Source: Acidobacteriota bacterium (lineage in GTDB: Bacteria; Acidobacteriota; Blastocatellia; Chloracidobacteriales; Chloracidobacteriaceae). Taken from it: 64,000 nt of DNA. The stretch is taken from the NCBI GenBank assembly GCA_016208495.1, contig JACQXX010000080.1:1-64000 (forward strand), in the 5' to 3' direction. The notes under the pieces are model-generated. The model worked only from the letters and a program-made list of their open reading frames with translations. It made no database searches and had not been told where the DNA came from. Below are positions 53,461 through 60,976 of the stretch, piece by piece (the first letter of the stretch is position 1; each line of letters begins with the position of its first letter). A program made the translations under genes and the position numbers.

Positions 53461-54243
53461 ATGTCTCTTCGAATTGAAAAAAATGGACCGTTGACGACTG
53501 TGATTTTAGATCGTCGCGAAGTCCGCAATGCGGTTGACCGCCCGACGGCTCAAGCCCTGGCTGATGCGTTCCGTGAATTTGAAGCTGATTCAAATGCCCT
53601 GGTTGGGGTGTTGTGCGGCGACCACGGAACGTTTTGCGCCGGAGCTGATTTAAAAGCGATTGCCACCGGAACCGGAAACCGGTTGGAACCGACCGGGGAT
53701 GGACCAATGGGGCCCTCGCGAATCGTGCTTTCCAAACCTGTGATTGCTGCCATTTCGGGGTATGCCGTGGCTGGCGGACTCGAACTGGCCTTGTGGTGCG
53801 ACCTTCGCGTGATGGAAGCCGATGCCGTGGCAGGTGTGTTTTGCCGTCGGTGGGGAGTTCCTCTCATTGACGGAGGTACGGTTCGACTTCCCCGATTGAT
53901 TGGGCTGAGTCGTGCCCTGGATTTGATCCTGACCGGACGGCCAGTTCTGGCAGAAGAAGCATTGAGCCTGGGACTGGTCAATCGGGTCGTTCCGACAGGG
54001 AAAGCTCGCGAAGCCGCCGAGGAACTTGCCTGGCAACTCGCCGCCTTTCCACAAACCTGCCTGCGGGCAGATCGCATTTCCGCTTATGAAAGTTTTGACC
54101 GACCACTCGAAGCCGCCATGGCCTTTGAATTTGAGAATGCCAAACCTGTGTTACAGGCTGAAACCCAGGCCGGAGCCCAACGCTTTGCCGAAGGCGCCGG
54201 ACGTCACGGCGCATTTGATTCCAAAGCACCAACAAAGTCTTGA
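53461..54243 (+). CDS. Crotonase-fold enoyl-CoA hydratase/isomerase family protein
   Basis: A 260-residue crotonase. The oxyanion-hole segments are GTFCAGADLKAIATG and AISGYAVAGGLELALWCDLRV. The CoA-handling part has WGVPLIDGGTVRLPRLIG and LTGRPVLAEEALSLGLVN. The two glutamates of classical hydratases are not clearly at their usual places (LIDGG), so hydration is not certain; other crotonase reactions are possible. A good ribosome site (AAGGAG) lies upstream. It may serve acyl-CoA breakdown with the acyl-CoA dehydrogenases 4 kb away, but is not in one operon with them. Confidence 0.88.
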   Translation: MSLRIEKNGPLTTVILDRREVRNAVDRPTAQALADAFREFEADSNALVGVLCGDHGTFCAGADLKAIATGTGNRLEPTGDGPMGPSRIVLSKPVIAAISGYAVAGGLELALWCDLRVMEADAVAGVFCRRWGVPLIDGGTVRLPRLIGLSRALDLILTGRPVLAEEALSLGLVNRVVPTGKAREAAEELAWQLAAFPQTCLRADRISAYESFDRPLEAAMAFEFENAKPVLQAETQAGAQRFAEGAGRHGAFDSKAPTKS

Positions 54244-54262
54244 AAAGAGCCTTGCAAACCTA

Positions 54263-54403
54263 TTTTGTCCACGCGTGGACAAACCACTTAACTCTCTGAA
54301 TTGACTTGAGTTCTTCAATCATTCGTGACGAGTTTTTGTATGTGTTGCCCGTGGACAAAAGACTAACAAATTGATACCACTGTGACTGAATAAGAATCCA
54401 GCA
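54263..54403. repeat. 141-bp perfect direct repeat, copy 1
   Basis: Identical over all 141 bp to 54987-55127. It begins with the palindrome TTTGTCCACGCGTGGACAAA (54264-54283) and also holds a half site (GTGGACAAAA, about 54351-54360). Its right part is a relic of the 3' end of the alpha/beta-hydrolase gene. Confidence 0.97.
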
Positions 54404-54493
54404 AGAACCCCAGGTCTTTTATCTTCATTCTTCATTCCTCTTCGGTTTTCCTCTGTGTTCCTCTGTGTCCTCTGTGGTGAGATTTTGTTTCCC
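54404..54493. repeat. CTTCATT and CTCTGTG short arrays (single arm)
   Basis: TCTTCATTCTTCATTCCTC is followed by CCTCTGTGTTCCTCTGTG and CCTCTGTGG. The motif and order are as in the spacer and right arm at 60868-60937. Confidence 0.75.
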
Positions 54494-54976
54494 TTAATTG
54501 ATCTTCCTGGTTTGATTCAGAAAAGGCTGACCTTCGGCAGTAAGAATCGTCAGTGGATAAATCGCCGTCCCGTAAGCCACCTGTCGGAGAATGTTTACGA
54601 CTTCCTCGCCGCGCAACGGAAGCTGATCAATTTCCTCCAGGGTTAACCAGGCAGCTTCGAGGGAGTCTCCATCAGGAGTGCTCTTCGGCGGAGTGTCATC
54701 AACTGGATGCGCCGTAAAAATCACTCTGAAGCGGGTGCTGCCTTCCAGCGAGGGTGAGTGCTCAAATCGCAGCACACCATCAACTTCGATTGGAATTCCA
54801 GCTTCTTCAAGCGTTTCGCGTTGGGCGGCTTTCACCAGGGACTCACCCGGCTCAACCCGTCCTGCCGGAAGGTACCATAACTGGCCGTGCTTGCGTTCGT
54901 GAACCAGTAAAAACCGGTGGCCGAGTCGAACCACTACCAACACAAAAAACCAGGTTGGGGTCGGTTGTTTTACCAT
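54494..54976 (-). CDS. Nudix hydrolase
   Basis: A 160-residue protein from the ATG at 54976, which has AAGGAGGT 3 nt upstream (minus strand); an in-frame extension to 55042 runs into the direct repeat and is rejected. The Nudix box GRVEPGESLVKAAQRETLEE followed by AGI (residues 39-61) fits GX5EX7REUXEEXGU exactly, so the metal-binding glutamates are present. It should hydrolyse a nucleoside diphosphate linked to another group, with substrate unknown. The gene lies exactly between two perfect 141-bp direct repeats, so it could be lost or amplified as a unit. Confidence 0.93.
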   Translation of the reverse strand: MVKQPTPTWFFVLVVVRLGHRFLLVHERKHGQLWYLPAGRVEPGESLVKAAQRETLEEAGIPIEVDGVLRFEHSPSLEGSTRFRVIFTAHPVDDTPPKSTPDGDSLEAAWLTLEEIDQLPLRGEEVVNILRQVAYGTAIYPLTILTAEGQPFLNQTRKIN

Positions 54977-54986
54977 TGAACCTCCT

Positions 54987-55127
54987 TTTTGTCCACGCGT
55001 GGACAAACCACTTAACTCTCTGAATTGACTTGAGTTCTTCAATCATTCGTGACGAGTTTTTGTATGTGTTGCCCGTGGACAAAAGACTAACAAATTGATA
55101 CCACTGTGACTGAATAAGAATCCAGCA
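54987..55127. repeat. 141-bp perfect direct repeat, copy 2
   Basis: Identical to 54263-54403, 724 bp away. The 20-bp palindrome is at 54988-55007. This copy overlaps the last 13 codons and stop of the alpha/beta-hydrolase gene (55087-55127), which suggests that it is the parental copy. Confidence 0.97.
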
Positions 55128-56793
55128 TAAAGGCGTCGGTGACTTCCTGCCGGGTGAAATACACCGTGTGATAGACCTCCGGCGTTTTGCCAAAGTCCAG
55201 TTTGTCTTTAATGAAGTTTCCAGCCTGCGGATCAATCCGGGTCATGGACGGCGTGTCCACCACCAGATCATTGGCCGTTCCACGCATCAATTCATCCACC
55301 ACGCCATCCGCGACCCACTGCAACAGCCGTTTGGAGAGTTCCTTGGGTTCGTGCCTCCCAAGGAGTTTGGGTTCGAAATCGGCCACCACGGCAAAATAAT
55401 TGCTGGTTTCAGCCGTTGGCTGCCCAGGCTGCGTCTGGTTGATGGTCCGAATAAAATCACCGTCTGGCTCCATCGCGGCCAATCCTGGCACGGCTTTATC
55501 CGTGATTGCCGCCGTGGAAAACCATTGAATGAAATTTCCAATCCCGGACAGCATTTCGCCCAGCAGGTCGCCGGTTGCCGGATTTCCTGAAATCACTCCG
55601 ATCACTTTTTCAGCCGCAACCGCCAGATTGGTATACAGGTCAATTAAATATTGCCAGTTCTCCGGTTCGGCCATCAGCGTTCCACCATTGGCGGCGGCCA
55701 CAAAGACGATGTGGTCGAAACCGGCTTTCCAGGTGGCACCCGGCAAAACCAGTTCGGCGAAGCTCCGAAAAACCAGCCCGCCTCGGCTATGCGTGACCAC
55801 ATCAAAATGCGGAGGCTGATTCCACTGGTACTGGCTCAGCGTGGTGAGCAAATCAGTGGCGTTCACTTTCGGGTCTACGCTCAGGGTTTTGTGGTCAAAC
55901 CCAATCACGGCATCATAGTTCGCCAGGGCCGTTTCCAGAAACTTCTTACCATACTCGCTGGCCGTGAGTGCCCCAAAGGCACCTTTGGTACTGCTAAACG
56001 TGCCGTGGATAAAGAGCAGAATTCTGGCTGGACGATCAGACCGACTGGCCACCGAAGACAAATCAACCCCAGGTTTCCAATCTTCCAAAGTGCTCGAAGG
56101 CATCGAAATCAGTCCCTGCTGGATATCGCGTTCCAAAAATTCAGCCGTCTGGCCAACCACCCAGTCACCAGCAAACTTCAGAACATAGGCTTTGATTTTA
56201 TCGGCGAGAAAATTTCCCAGAAGTCCCCGCTCCTTTGGCTGGTCTTCTCCGGCATCGGATTCCACACTAAACTCAAAGTCGAGTAGTTTTTCTCCGGCAG
56301 TTTCAACTTGTTTCAACAATGTGCCATCGTCTGAGGCTTCAACTTTGGGAACCTCCGGGAGCTTTGGTTGTGGAAAGCTCCAGGTATACATCCCATCCTG
56401 TTCCAGCAACACAACCGCATGCTCAGAAGGCAACACCGGAAGGCTCATTTTGAACGTCTGACGTTTGGCTAGCCTTCCAATCAGTTTCAGTCCTTCGGGC
56501 GGCAACAGGGAAACCGGCTCTAATTCAAGCTGATCCATCTGTTGAAATCCTTTTTTCAGCATGGATTGAATCAGTTTATCCCGGCCTTTAAACTCTTCGA
56601 GTGTATCAAGAAGCAACTTCGGACCTTCGGGAAGCTCTGGCAGGTCAGGAAGTTCAGGCGTTTCAGGAAGTTCGGGTAACTCAGGAAGGATATCGCTTAT
56701 CAGTGATTCATCGTGTTGTAGCTCGGCTTCAAGGAGCTTAAAGGCATCTGGAAGCACAATTGACAGGCCGCTCCGTCGCTTGATGGTGTTCAT
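55087..56793 (-). CDS. Alpha/beta-hydrolase (lipase/PGAP1-like) protein with Leu-Pro-Glu repeats
   Basis: A 568-residue protein without a signal peptide. Residues about 38-60 are a run of LPELPE-type repeats (ELPELPETPELPDLPELPEG). A central alpha/beta-hydrolase domain starts at RILLFIHGTFSS, the oxyanion-hole HG motif. The nucleophile elbow is VVTHSRGGLVFRS (Ser in HSRGG). FVAAANGGTLMA follows. A His expected to finish the triad is not placed with confidence. The closest type is the PGAP1/GPI-inositol-deacylase-like or DUF7379-type lipase often found with CHAT and effector-like proteins. It is divergent from the secreted unknown at 56913. Confidence 0.78.
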   Translation of the reverse strand: MNTIKRRSGLSIVLPDAFKLLEAELQHDESLISDILPELPELPETPELPDLPELPEGPKLLLDTLEEFKGRDKLIQSMLKKGFQQMDQLELEPVSLLPPEGLKLIGRLAKRQTFKMSLPVLPSEHAVVLLEQDGMYTWSFPQPKLPEVPKVEASDDGTLLKQVETAGEKLLDFEFSVESDAGEDQPKERGLLGNFLADKIKAYVLKFAGDWVVGQTAEFLERDIQQGLISMPSSTLEDWKPGVDLSSVASRSDRPARILLFIHGTFSSTKGAFGALTASEYGKKFLETALANYDAVIGFDHKTLSVDPKVNATDLLTTLSQYQWNQPPHFDVVTHSRGGLVFRSFAELVLPGATWKAGFDHIVFVAAANGGTLMAEPENWQYLIDLYTNLAVAAEKVIGVISGNPATGDLLGEMLSGIGNFIQWFSTAAITDKAVPGLAAMEPDGDFIRTINQTQPGQPTAETSNYFAVVADFEPKLLGRHEPKELSKRLLQWVADGVVDELMRGTANDLVVDTPSMTRIDPQAGNFIKDKLDFGKTPEVYHTVYFTRQEVTDAFMLDSYSVTVVSIC

Positions 56794-56912
56794 AAGGCAG
56801 CATCCTTTGTGGTCAGGCTGAAGGGAATTGCAAAGTTAGAAAACTGACAGGGGTTGTTGGAAAAGTATGTGCTATCTTAGTTGGAGTTTTTTGAGAAGAA
56901 AAGGAGAAGTTT

Positions 56913-58139
56913 ATGTGGTTTACTTTTTTTCGAGTTGGGTTGATATTTTTGTGGCTTGCCTTCTTTAGCCAGCCTTATCTGGCAATCCAAATTCCTCATC
57001 AACCCGGCACCAGTCAGATAAATCCATCGGATGATACCGCCTGCTTACCAGGTCAATGGGTTCGTAAGGCTTATCCCAATCTGGTGGTTGGCAAAGTGAT
57101 TCAAACAGTAGTCAGCAAAAAGTATGACACGACAACTCATTATCAGAGTGAAGTAGTTGTAACAAATGTACTTAAAGGAAAACCTGATTTACTTGACCAA
57201 AAATTCTCCGTCAAAAGTTATGACGGGAACTTTGAATCCGATTTCCAGGGCATTTACCCACCACTCCAACCTGATGAAATTGGAATCTGGCTGGTGTTAT
57301 CTCCTCTCAGTGGTCGAAGACCAATCGCAATCCTTAATGGAAACTTTTCACATCTATTTCCTTGCCGAAAAAATGTGCACCCTGAATTTGAACAGATTCT
57401 CGAATTTGCTCAGATTGTTTCAGAAGTTCATCAAACGGCACCAGAACTGCAGACCCAACTGGTCAGACAGTATGCCGTCAGTTTAAACCGCGAAGTTTCG
57501 TTCTTTGCTGTCTGGTGGCTGTTGCATTCCGAATGTCCTGAAAACGTGGAGTATTTGAAGCAGATGTTTTTTGAAGGGAACCTCCCGGTTTTAAGCCAAC
57601 TGTATTTTGATCGCCAAATGGGAAATGTCTATTCAAAACAACCTTCCGCTGCCGAACAATGGCGAAATCAGGCTGAACGAATGGCCTGGCTTTTCCAATT
57701 GTCACAGCATCGCTTTGACCCAAGAGAGGCCCAATTTTTCAAATCTTCCTGTTGGGATGCAATTTACACTAAATCATTGAATTCAAATTATTTTTGTGGA
57801 TTTATGAACCGGACTGCCCAAAACACCAGTCTTCCATTTAACGACCGTCAGGAATTATTCCACTTTGCCATCCATCGGGAAGTAGAGAGAAAGAGTTTAT
57901 CCGAAAGAGAGGCAATTGATCAGTATCTCTGGTTTATTGAACAAAATGTGAATCAACCGGGAATTGATAGAACCTGGTATCGGCTCATCTTTTCACCGGT
58001 AACACAACCCCAAATTGATCGAATGAGCCAGTCGATCAAGATGACGACAAATCCAGAGGCGCTGAAGCGGTGCAACTGTGTGTGGGCAATGTATCGGAAT
58101 TTATTACTTCATTCAAAATGCCTGCCGGAACTCAAATAA
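56913..58139 (+). CDS. Exported protein, unrecognised
   Basis: A 408-residue protein of no family I recognise. Residues 1-27 form a signal peptide (FFRVGLIFLWLAFFSQPYLA). The N-terminal domain (about 40-150) is beta-rich (VVGKVIQTVVSKKYDTTTHY, EVVVTNVLKGKPD, DEIGIWLVLSPLSG), a form seen in secreted proteins that begin with an OB- or Ig-like fold. The C-terminal 250 residues are helical and Cys/Trp-containing. The start has AAAGGAGAAG just upstream, a strong ribosome site. Base composition is lower in GC than in its neighbours. Confidence 0.7.
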   Translation: MWFTFFRVGLIFLWLAFFSQPYLAIQIPHQPGTSQINPSDDTACLPGQWVRKAYPNLVVGKVIQTVVSKKYDTTTHYQSEVVVTNVLKGKPDLLDQKFSVKSYDGNFESDFQGIYPPLQPDEIGIWLVLSPLSGRRPIAILNGNFSHLFPCRKNVHPEFEQILEFAQIVSEVHQTAPELQTQLVRQYAVSLNREVSFFAVWWLLHSECPENVEYLKQMFFEGNLPVLSQLYFDRQMGNVYSKQPSAAEQWRNQAERMAWLFQLSQHRFDPREAQFFKSSCWDAIYTKSLNSNYFCGFMNRTAQNTSLPFNDRQELFHFAIHREVERKSLSEREAIDQYLWFIEQNVNQPGIDRTWYRLIFSPVTQPQIDRMSQSIKMTTNPEALKRCNCVWAMYRNLLLHSKCLPELK

Positions 58140-58189
58140 TACCTGGTCAAAGATATCATTTTTTGAAGCATGGGGACCTGTCACCACTT

Positions 58190-58245
58190 TTTCAGCCAGC
58201 GACAAGTCGCTGCATACCAAAGCGGCAACAAGTTGCCGCACTCCA
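58190..58245. repeat. Short hairpin repeat pair
   Basis: GCGACAAGTCGC and GCGGCAACAAGTTGCCGC are adjacent perfect hairpins. The second is framed like the 29-bp repeat (AAAGCGG before, GCACTCCA after), so it may be a relative of the elements at 16453 and 33511. The rest of the 213-bp gap is featureless. Confidence 0.6.
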
Positions 58246-58352
58246 AAATGCAAAGAGTGCTTTTATTTCAGGATAAATTTTGGTTTGATTGCACTTCTTC
58301 ACCAAATCTGAATTATCCCTCACATTTTGCCCGGTAAAAGGACTCACCGTTT

Positions 58353-59528
58353 ATGGATTTGAACCTGACTCCGTCTGAATTGCAGTTTCGTGATGAACTT
58401 CGCACCTGGCTGGCCGCCAACCTTCCCAAAAATCAACCCAAACCTGGGGCCTCTGAAAGTGATTCGGCATATCTCGATTTCCTTCGCGAGTGGCAGAAAA
58501 CTCTGTTTGAAGGCGGGTGGGCCGGCATTTCCTGGCCGAAAGAGTACGGAGGGCGCGGTGCCACGCTGATGGAGCAGGCCATTTTTCAGGAAGAACTCGC
58601 CCACGCCAATGCTCCCGAATTGATTGGGACGATTGGACTGGCGCTGGTTGGCCCAACCATTATCGCGATGGGAACGGATGAACAGAAAAAATACCATCTG
58701 CCCAAAATCCTCTCTGGCGAAGAAATCTGGTGTCAGGGATTTTCCGAACCCAATGCCGGCAGTGATCTGGCTTCCCTTTCAACCAAAGCCGTGCTCGATG
58801 GCGACCACTTTGTGATCAACGGGCAGAAAATCTGGACCAGTTTTGCTCATTTTGCCGACTGGTGTTTGCTGCTGGTGCGAACCGACCAGGATGCTGCCAA
58901 ACACAAAGGCATCACCTGTCTGCTGACCGATATGCACACCGAAGGGATTTCGGTTCGTCCGTTGCGGATGATGTCTGGAGATTCGGCTTTCAACGAAGTG
59001 TTTTTCACCGATGTCCGCGTACCGGTTTCGCAGGTTCTAGGCAAAATCAACCACGGATGGACCACGGCGATTGCGGCACTGATGAACGAACGCGCCAACC
59101 TTGGCTCTGGATTGCAGGTCATTTTTAAACGCAACCTCGAAGCCCTGATTGCCTGCTCGAAAACGCTGTTGCGAAACGGGGCTCCGGCCAGTCAGGATCC
59201 GCTGGCTCGTCAAAAAATTGCCCAAATCCATATCGAACTTGAGATTCTGGGCTTAAACACCATGCGGGCGCTGACATCGCTGAAGAAAACTGGCATTCCA
59301 GGTGCGGAAGGTTCGATTTCCAAGCTCTACTGGAGTGAAATGAACCAGAAACTGCAGCAATACGCCCAGGAAATCCTTGGCCCCTATGCCCAACTGAGCG
59401 ATTTTGACGACGGCATCTGGTCCTACGGCTACCTCCGTGCACGAGGCAACACCATCGAAGCCGGAACGAGCGAAATCCAGCGCAACATCATTGCCGAGCG
59501 CGTGCTTGGCCTGCCGAAGAGCTACTAG
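58353..59528 (+). CDS. Acyl-CoA dehydrogenase
   Basis: A 391-residue FAD-dependent acyl-CoA dehydrogenase. The N-terminal helical domain carries WPKEYGGRGATLMEQAIFQEEL. The middle beta domain has the flavin/substrate segment WCQGFSEPNAGSDLASLSTKA and NGQKIWTSFAHFADWCLLLVRTD. The C-terminal helical domain ends GNTIEAGTSEIQRNIIAERVLGLP, the FAD-binding signature. It oxidises an acyl-CoA to the 2,3-enoyl form; chain type is unknown. It is followed after 140 bp of repeats by a second, diverged acyl-CoA dehydrogenase. Such pairs often form heteromers in steroid or branched/aromatic acyl breakdown. Confidence 0.93.
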   Translation: MDLNLTPSELQFRDELRTWLAANLPKNQPKPGASESDSAYLDFLREWQKTLFEGGWAGISWPKEYGGRGATLMEQAIFQEELAHANAPELIGTIGLALVGPTIIAMGTDEQKKYHLPKILSGEEIWCQGFSEPNAGSDLASLSTKAVLDGDHFVINGQKIWTSFAHFADWCLLLVRTDQDAAKHKGITCLLTDMHTEGISVRPLRMMSGDSAFNEVFFTDVRVPVSQVLGKINHGWTTAIAALMNERANLGSGLQVIFKRNLEALIACSKTLLRNGAPASQDPLARQKIAQIHIELEILGLNTMRALTSLKKTGIPGAEGSISKLYWSEMNQKLQQYAQEILGPYAQLSDFDDGIWSYGYLRARGNTIEAGTSEIQRNIIAERVLGLPKSY

Positions 59529-59569
59529 GCTGAGCAAAAGCGAAGTTGCGAAATAGTGGATTGTGATAA

Positions 59570-59668
59570 ATGCTTGTTATCTTCTCAAACACATCACTTG
59601 TGTTGGGAAACATTCAGGTACCTCAATCAAATTGACTTAACGAGCTACTGACTACTGACTACTGACTT
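59570..59668 (-). repeat. AGTAGTC array plus AAGTCAATTTGATTG tail, inverted dispersed copy
   Basis: On the minus strand it has GTCAGTAGTCAGTAGTCAGTAG, then a tail CTCGTTAAGTCAATTTGATTG and GAATGTTTCC. It is a diverged member of the family at 5821, 17568 and 35735. It lies directly before the start of the second acyl-CoA dehydrogenase, covering its ribosome-site region. Confidence 0.8.
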
Positions 59669-60799
59669 ATGGAATTTGTCCTCAACGAACTGCAACAGGA
59701 TTTTAAAGAACAAACCCGCAAGCTGCTCAAACGCGAATGCACACCGGAACGCGTTCGGAAATTGATGGCCACTGATACCGCGCACGATGAAACGCTCTGG
59801 AAAACCATGGCCGAACAGGGATGGCTGGGCCTCACGCTGCCTGAAGATTGTGGCGGACTGGGTCTTGGGTATGTCGAACTCGCCGTGATTGCCGAGGAAA
59901 TGGGCCGGGCGTGTCTGCCGGGCGCCTTTCTGGCCAATGTGTTTGCGAGTGCGTTGATTGCCGAAGCCGGAAATGCCAGCCAAAAAAGCCAGTACCTGGC
60001 CGGTATTGCCAGCGGCGAACTCAAAGCCACCGTTGCGTTCCTTGAAGCGGGGGCGCAGTGGAACCCAACCACCATTTCATTCCCGGCGGTACATCAGGAC
60101 GATCATTTTCTGCTGAATGGGCAAAAACTGTTTGTGCCCGATGCTGAAACGGCGGATGTCATCGTCTGTGTAGCGCGGTCAAATAATCAGTTGGTGCTGA
60201 TTCCGGTTGAAAAGACTTCAAATGGTGTTCAAATCAAACCCATGCCGGCCATGGACAGCACCCGCAAATGGTATCAGGTCAATTTTGAAGGCGTGTCGGT
60301 CCCTGAAACAGCGGTGCTCGGTGCTGACGGCAATTCACAAGCGGCTCTGGAACACGCCATCGAAATTGCCACCGTCGCCCTCTGTGCCGAAATGGTCGGT
60401 GGAATGCAGTGGGTGCTTGAAACGGCGGTCGAATACGCCAAAGTCCGGCATCAATTTGGAAAACCGATTGGGTCGTTTCAGGCAGTTCAACACCAGTGCG
60501 CTGATATGTTGTTGATGACCGAAAGTGCCCGGTCGGCAACGCTGTTTGCGGCGTGGGCGTTGAGTGTCAACGATCCACGGGCGACAGAAGCCGTTTCCAT
60601 TGCCAAAGCCTATTGCTCGGATGCCTACCGCGAAGTTTGCCACCGTGGCGTTCAAGTCCATGGAGGCATTGGCTTTACCTGGGAATATGACCTGCAACTC
60701 TACGTCAAACGCAGCAAGTCATCCGAAGCGTTCTTTGGAGATGCGATTTACCACCGCGAACGCCTTGCCCAACTGATCATTGACCAGGTCTCCAAATAA
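59669..60799 (+). CDS. Acyl-CoA dehydrogenase, diverged second subunit type
   Basis: A 376-residue acyl-CoA dehydrogenase family protein. It has WLGLTLPEDCGGLGLGYVEL, the middle-domain FLLNGQKLFVPDAETADVIV and the C-terminal part HQFGKPIGSFQAVQHQCADMLL and HRGVQVHGGIGFTWEYDLQLYVKR. It lacks the typical TIxxGTSEIQRN end of its neighbour, ending near SSEAFFGDAIYHRERLAQ. This is the pattern of the second member of paired dehydrogenases, which may form a heterotetramer. The ATG at 59669 has no clear Shine-Dalgarno site, since heptamers abut it. Confidence 0.9.
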   Translation: MEFVLNELQQDFKEQTRKLLKRECTPERVRKLMATDTAHDETLWKTMAEQGWLGLTLPEDCGGLGLGYVELAVIAEEMGRACLPGAFLANVFASALIAEAGNASQKSQYLAGIASGELKATVAFLEAGAQWNPTTISFPAVHQDDHFLLNGQKLFVPDAETADVIVCVARSNNQLVLIPVEKTSNGVQIKPMPAMDSTRKWYQVNFEGVSVPETAVLGADGNSQAALEHAIEIATVALCAEMVGGMQWVLETAVEYAKVRHQFGKPIGSFQAVQHQCADMLLMTESARSATLFAAWALSVNDPRATEAVSIAKAYCSDAYREVCHRGVQVHGGIGFTWEYDLQLYVKRSKSSEAFFGDAIYHRERLAQLIIDQVSK

Positions 60800-60813
60800 T
60801 TCCTCAATTTTTG

Positions 60814-60937
60814 AACCACAGAGGACGCCGCAGGAACACAGAGGAATCCACAGAGGAATTCAGATTTCTTTTCTTCATTCTTCATTCTTCACTCTTCATT
60901 CGGTTTTCCTCTGTGTTCCTCTGCGTCCTCTGTGGTA
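60814..60937. repeat. Paired inverted CTCTGTG-type arrays before the helicase gene
   Basis: The left arm (ACCACAGAGGACGCCGCAGG, then AACACAGAGG, 60814-60858) and right arm (TTCCTCTGTGTTCCTCTGCG, then TCCTCTGTGGT, 60905-60937) are reverse complements. The spacer is an array of CTTCATT units. Confidence 0.9.
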
Positions 60938-60976
60938 AAGAATTCGACCTGCTTTTTTCTCTGAACCCTATCTGAT

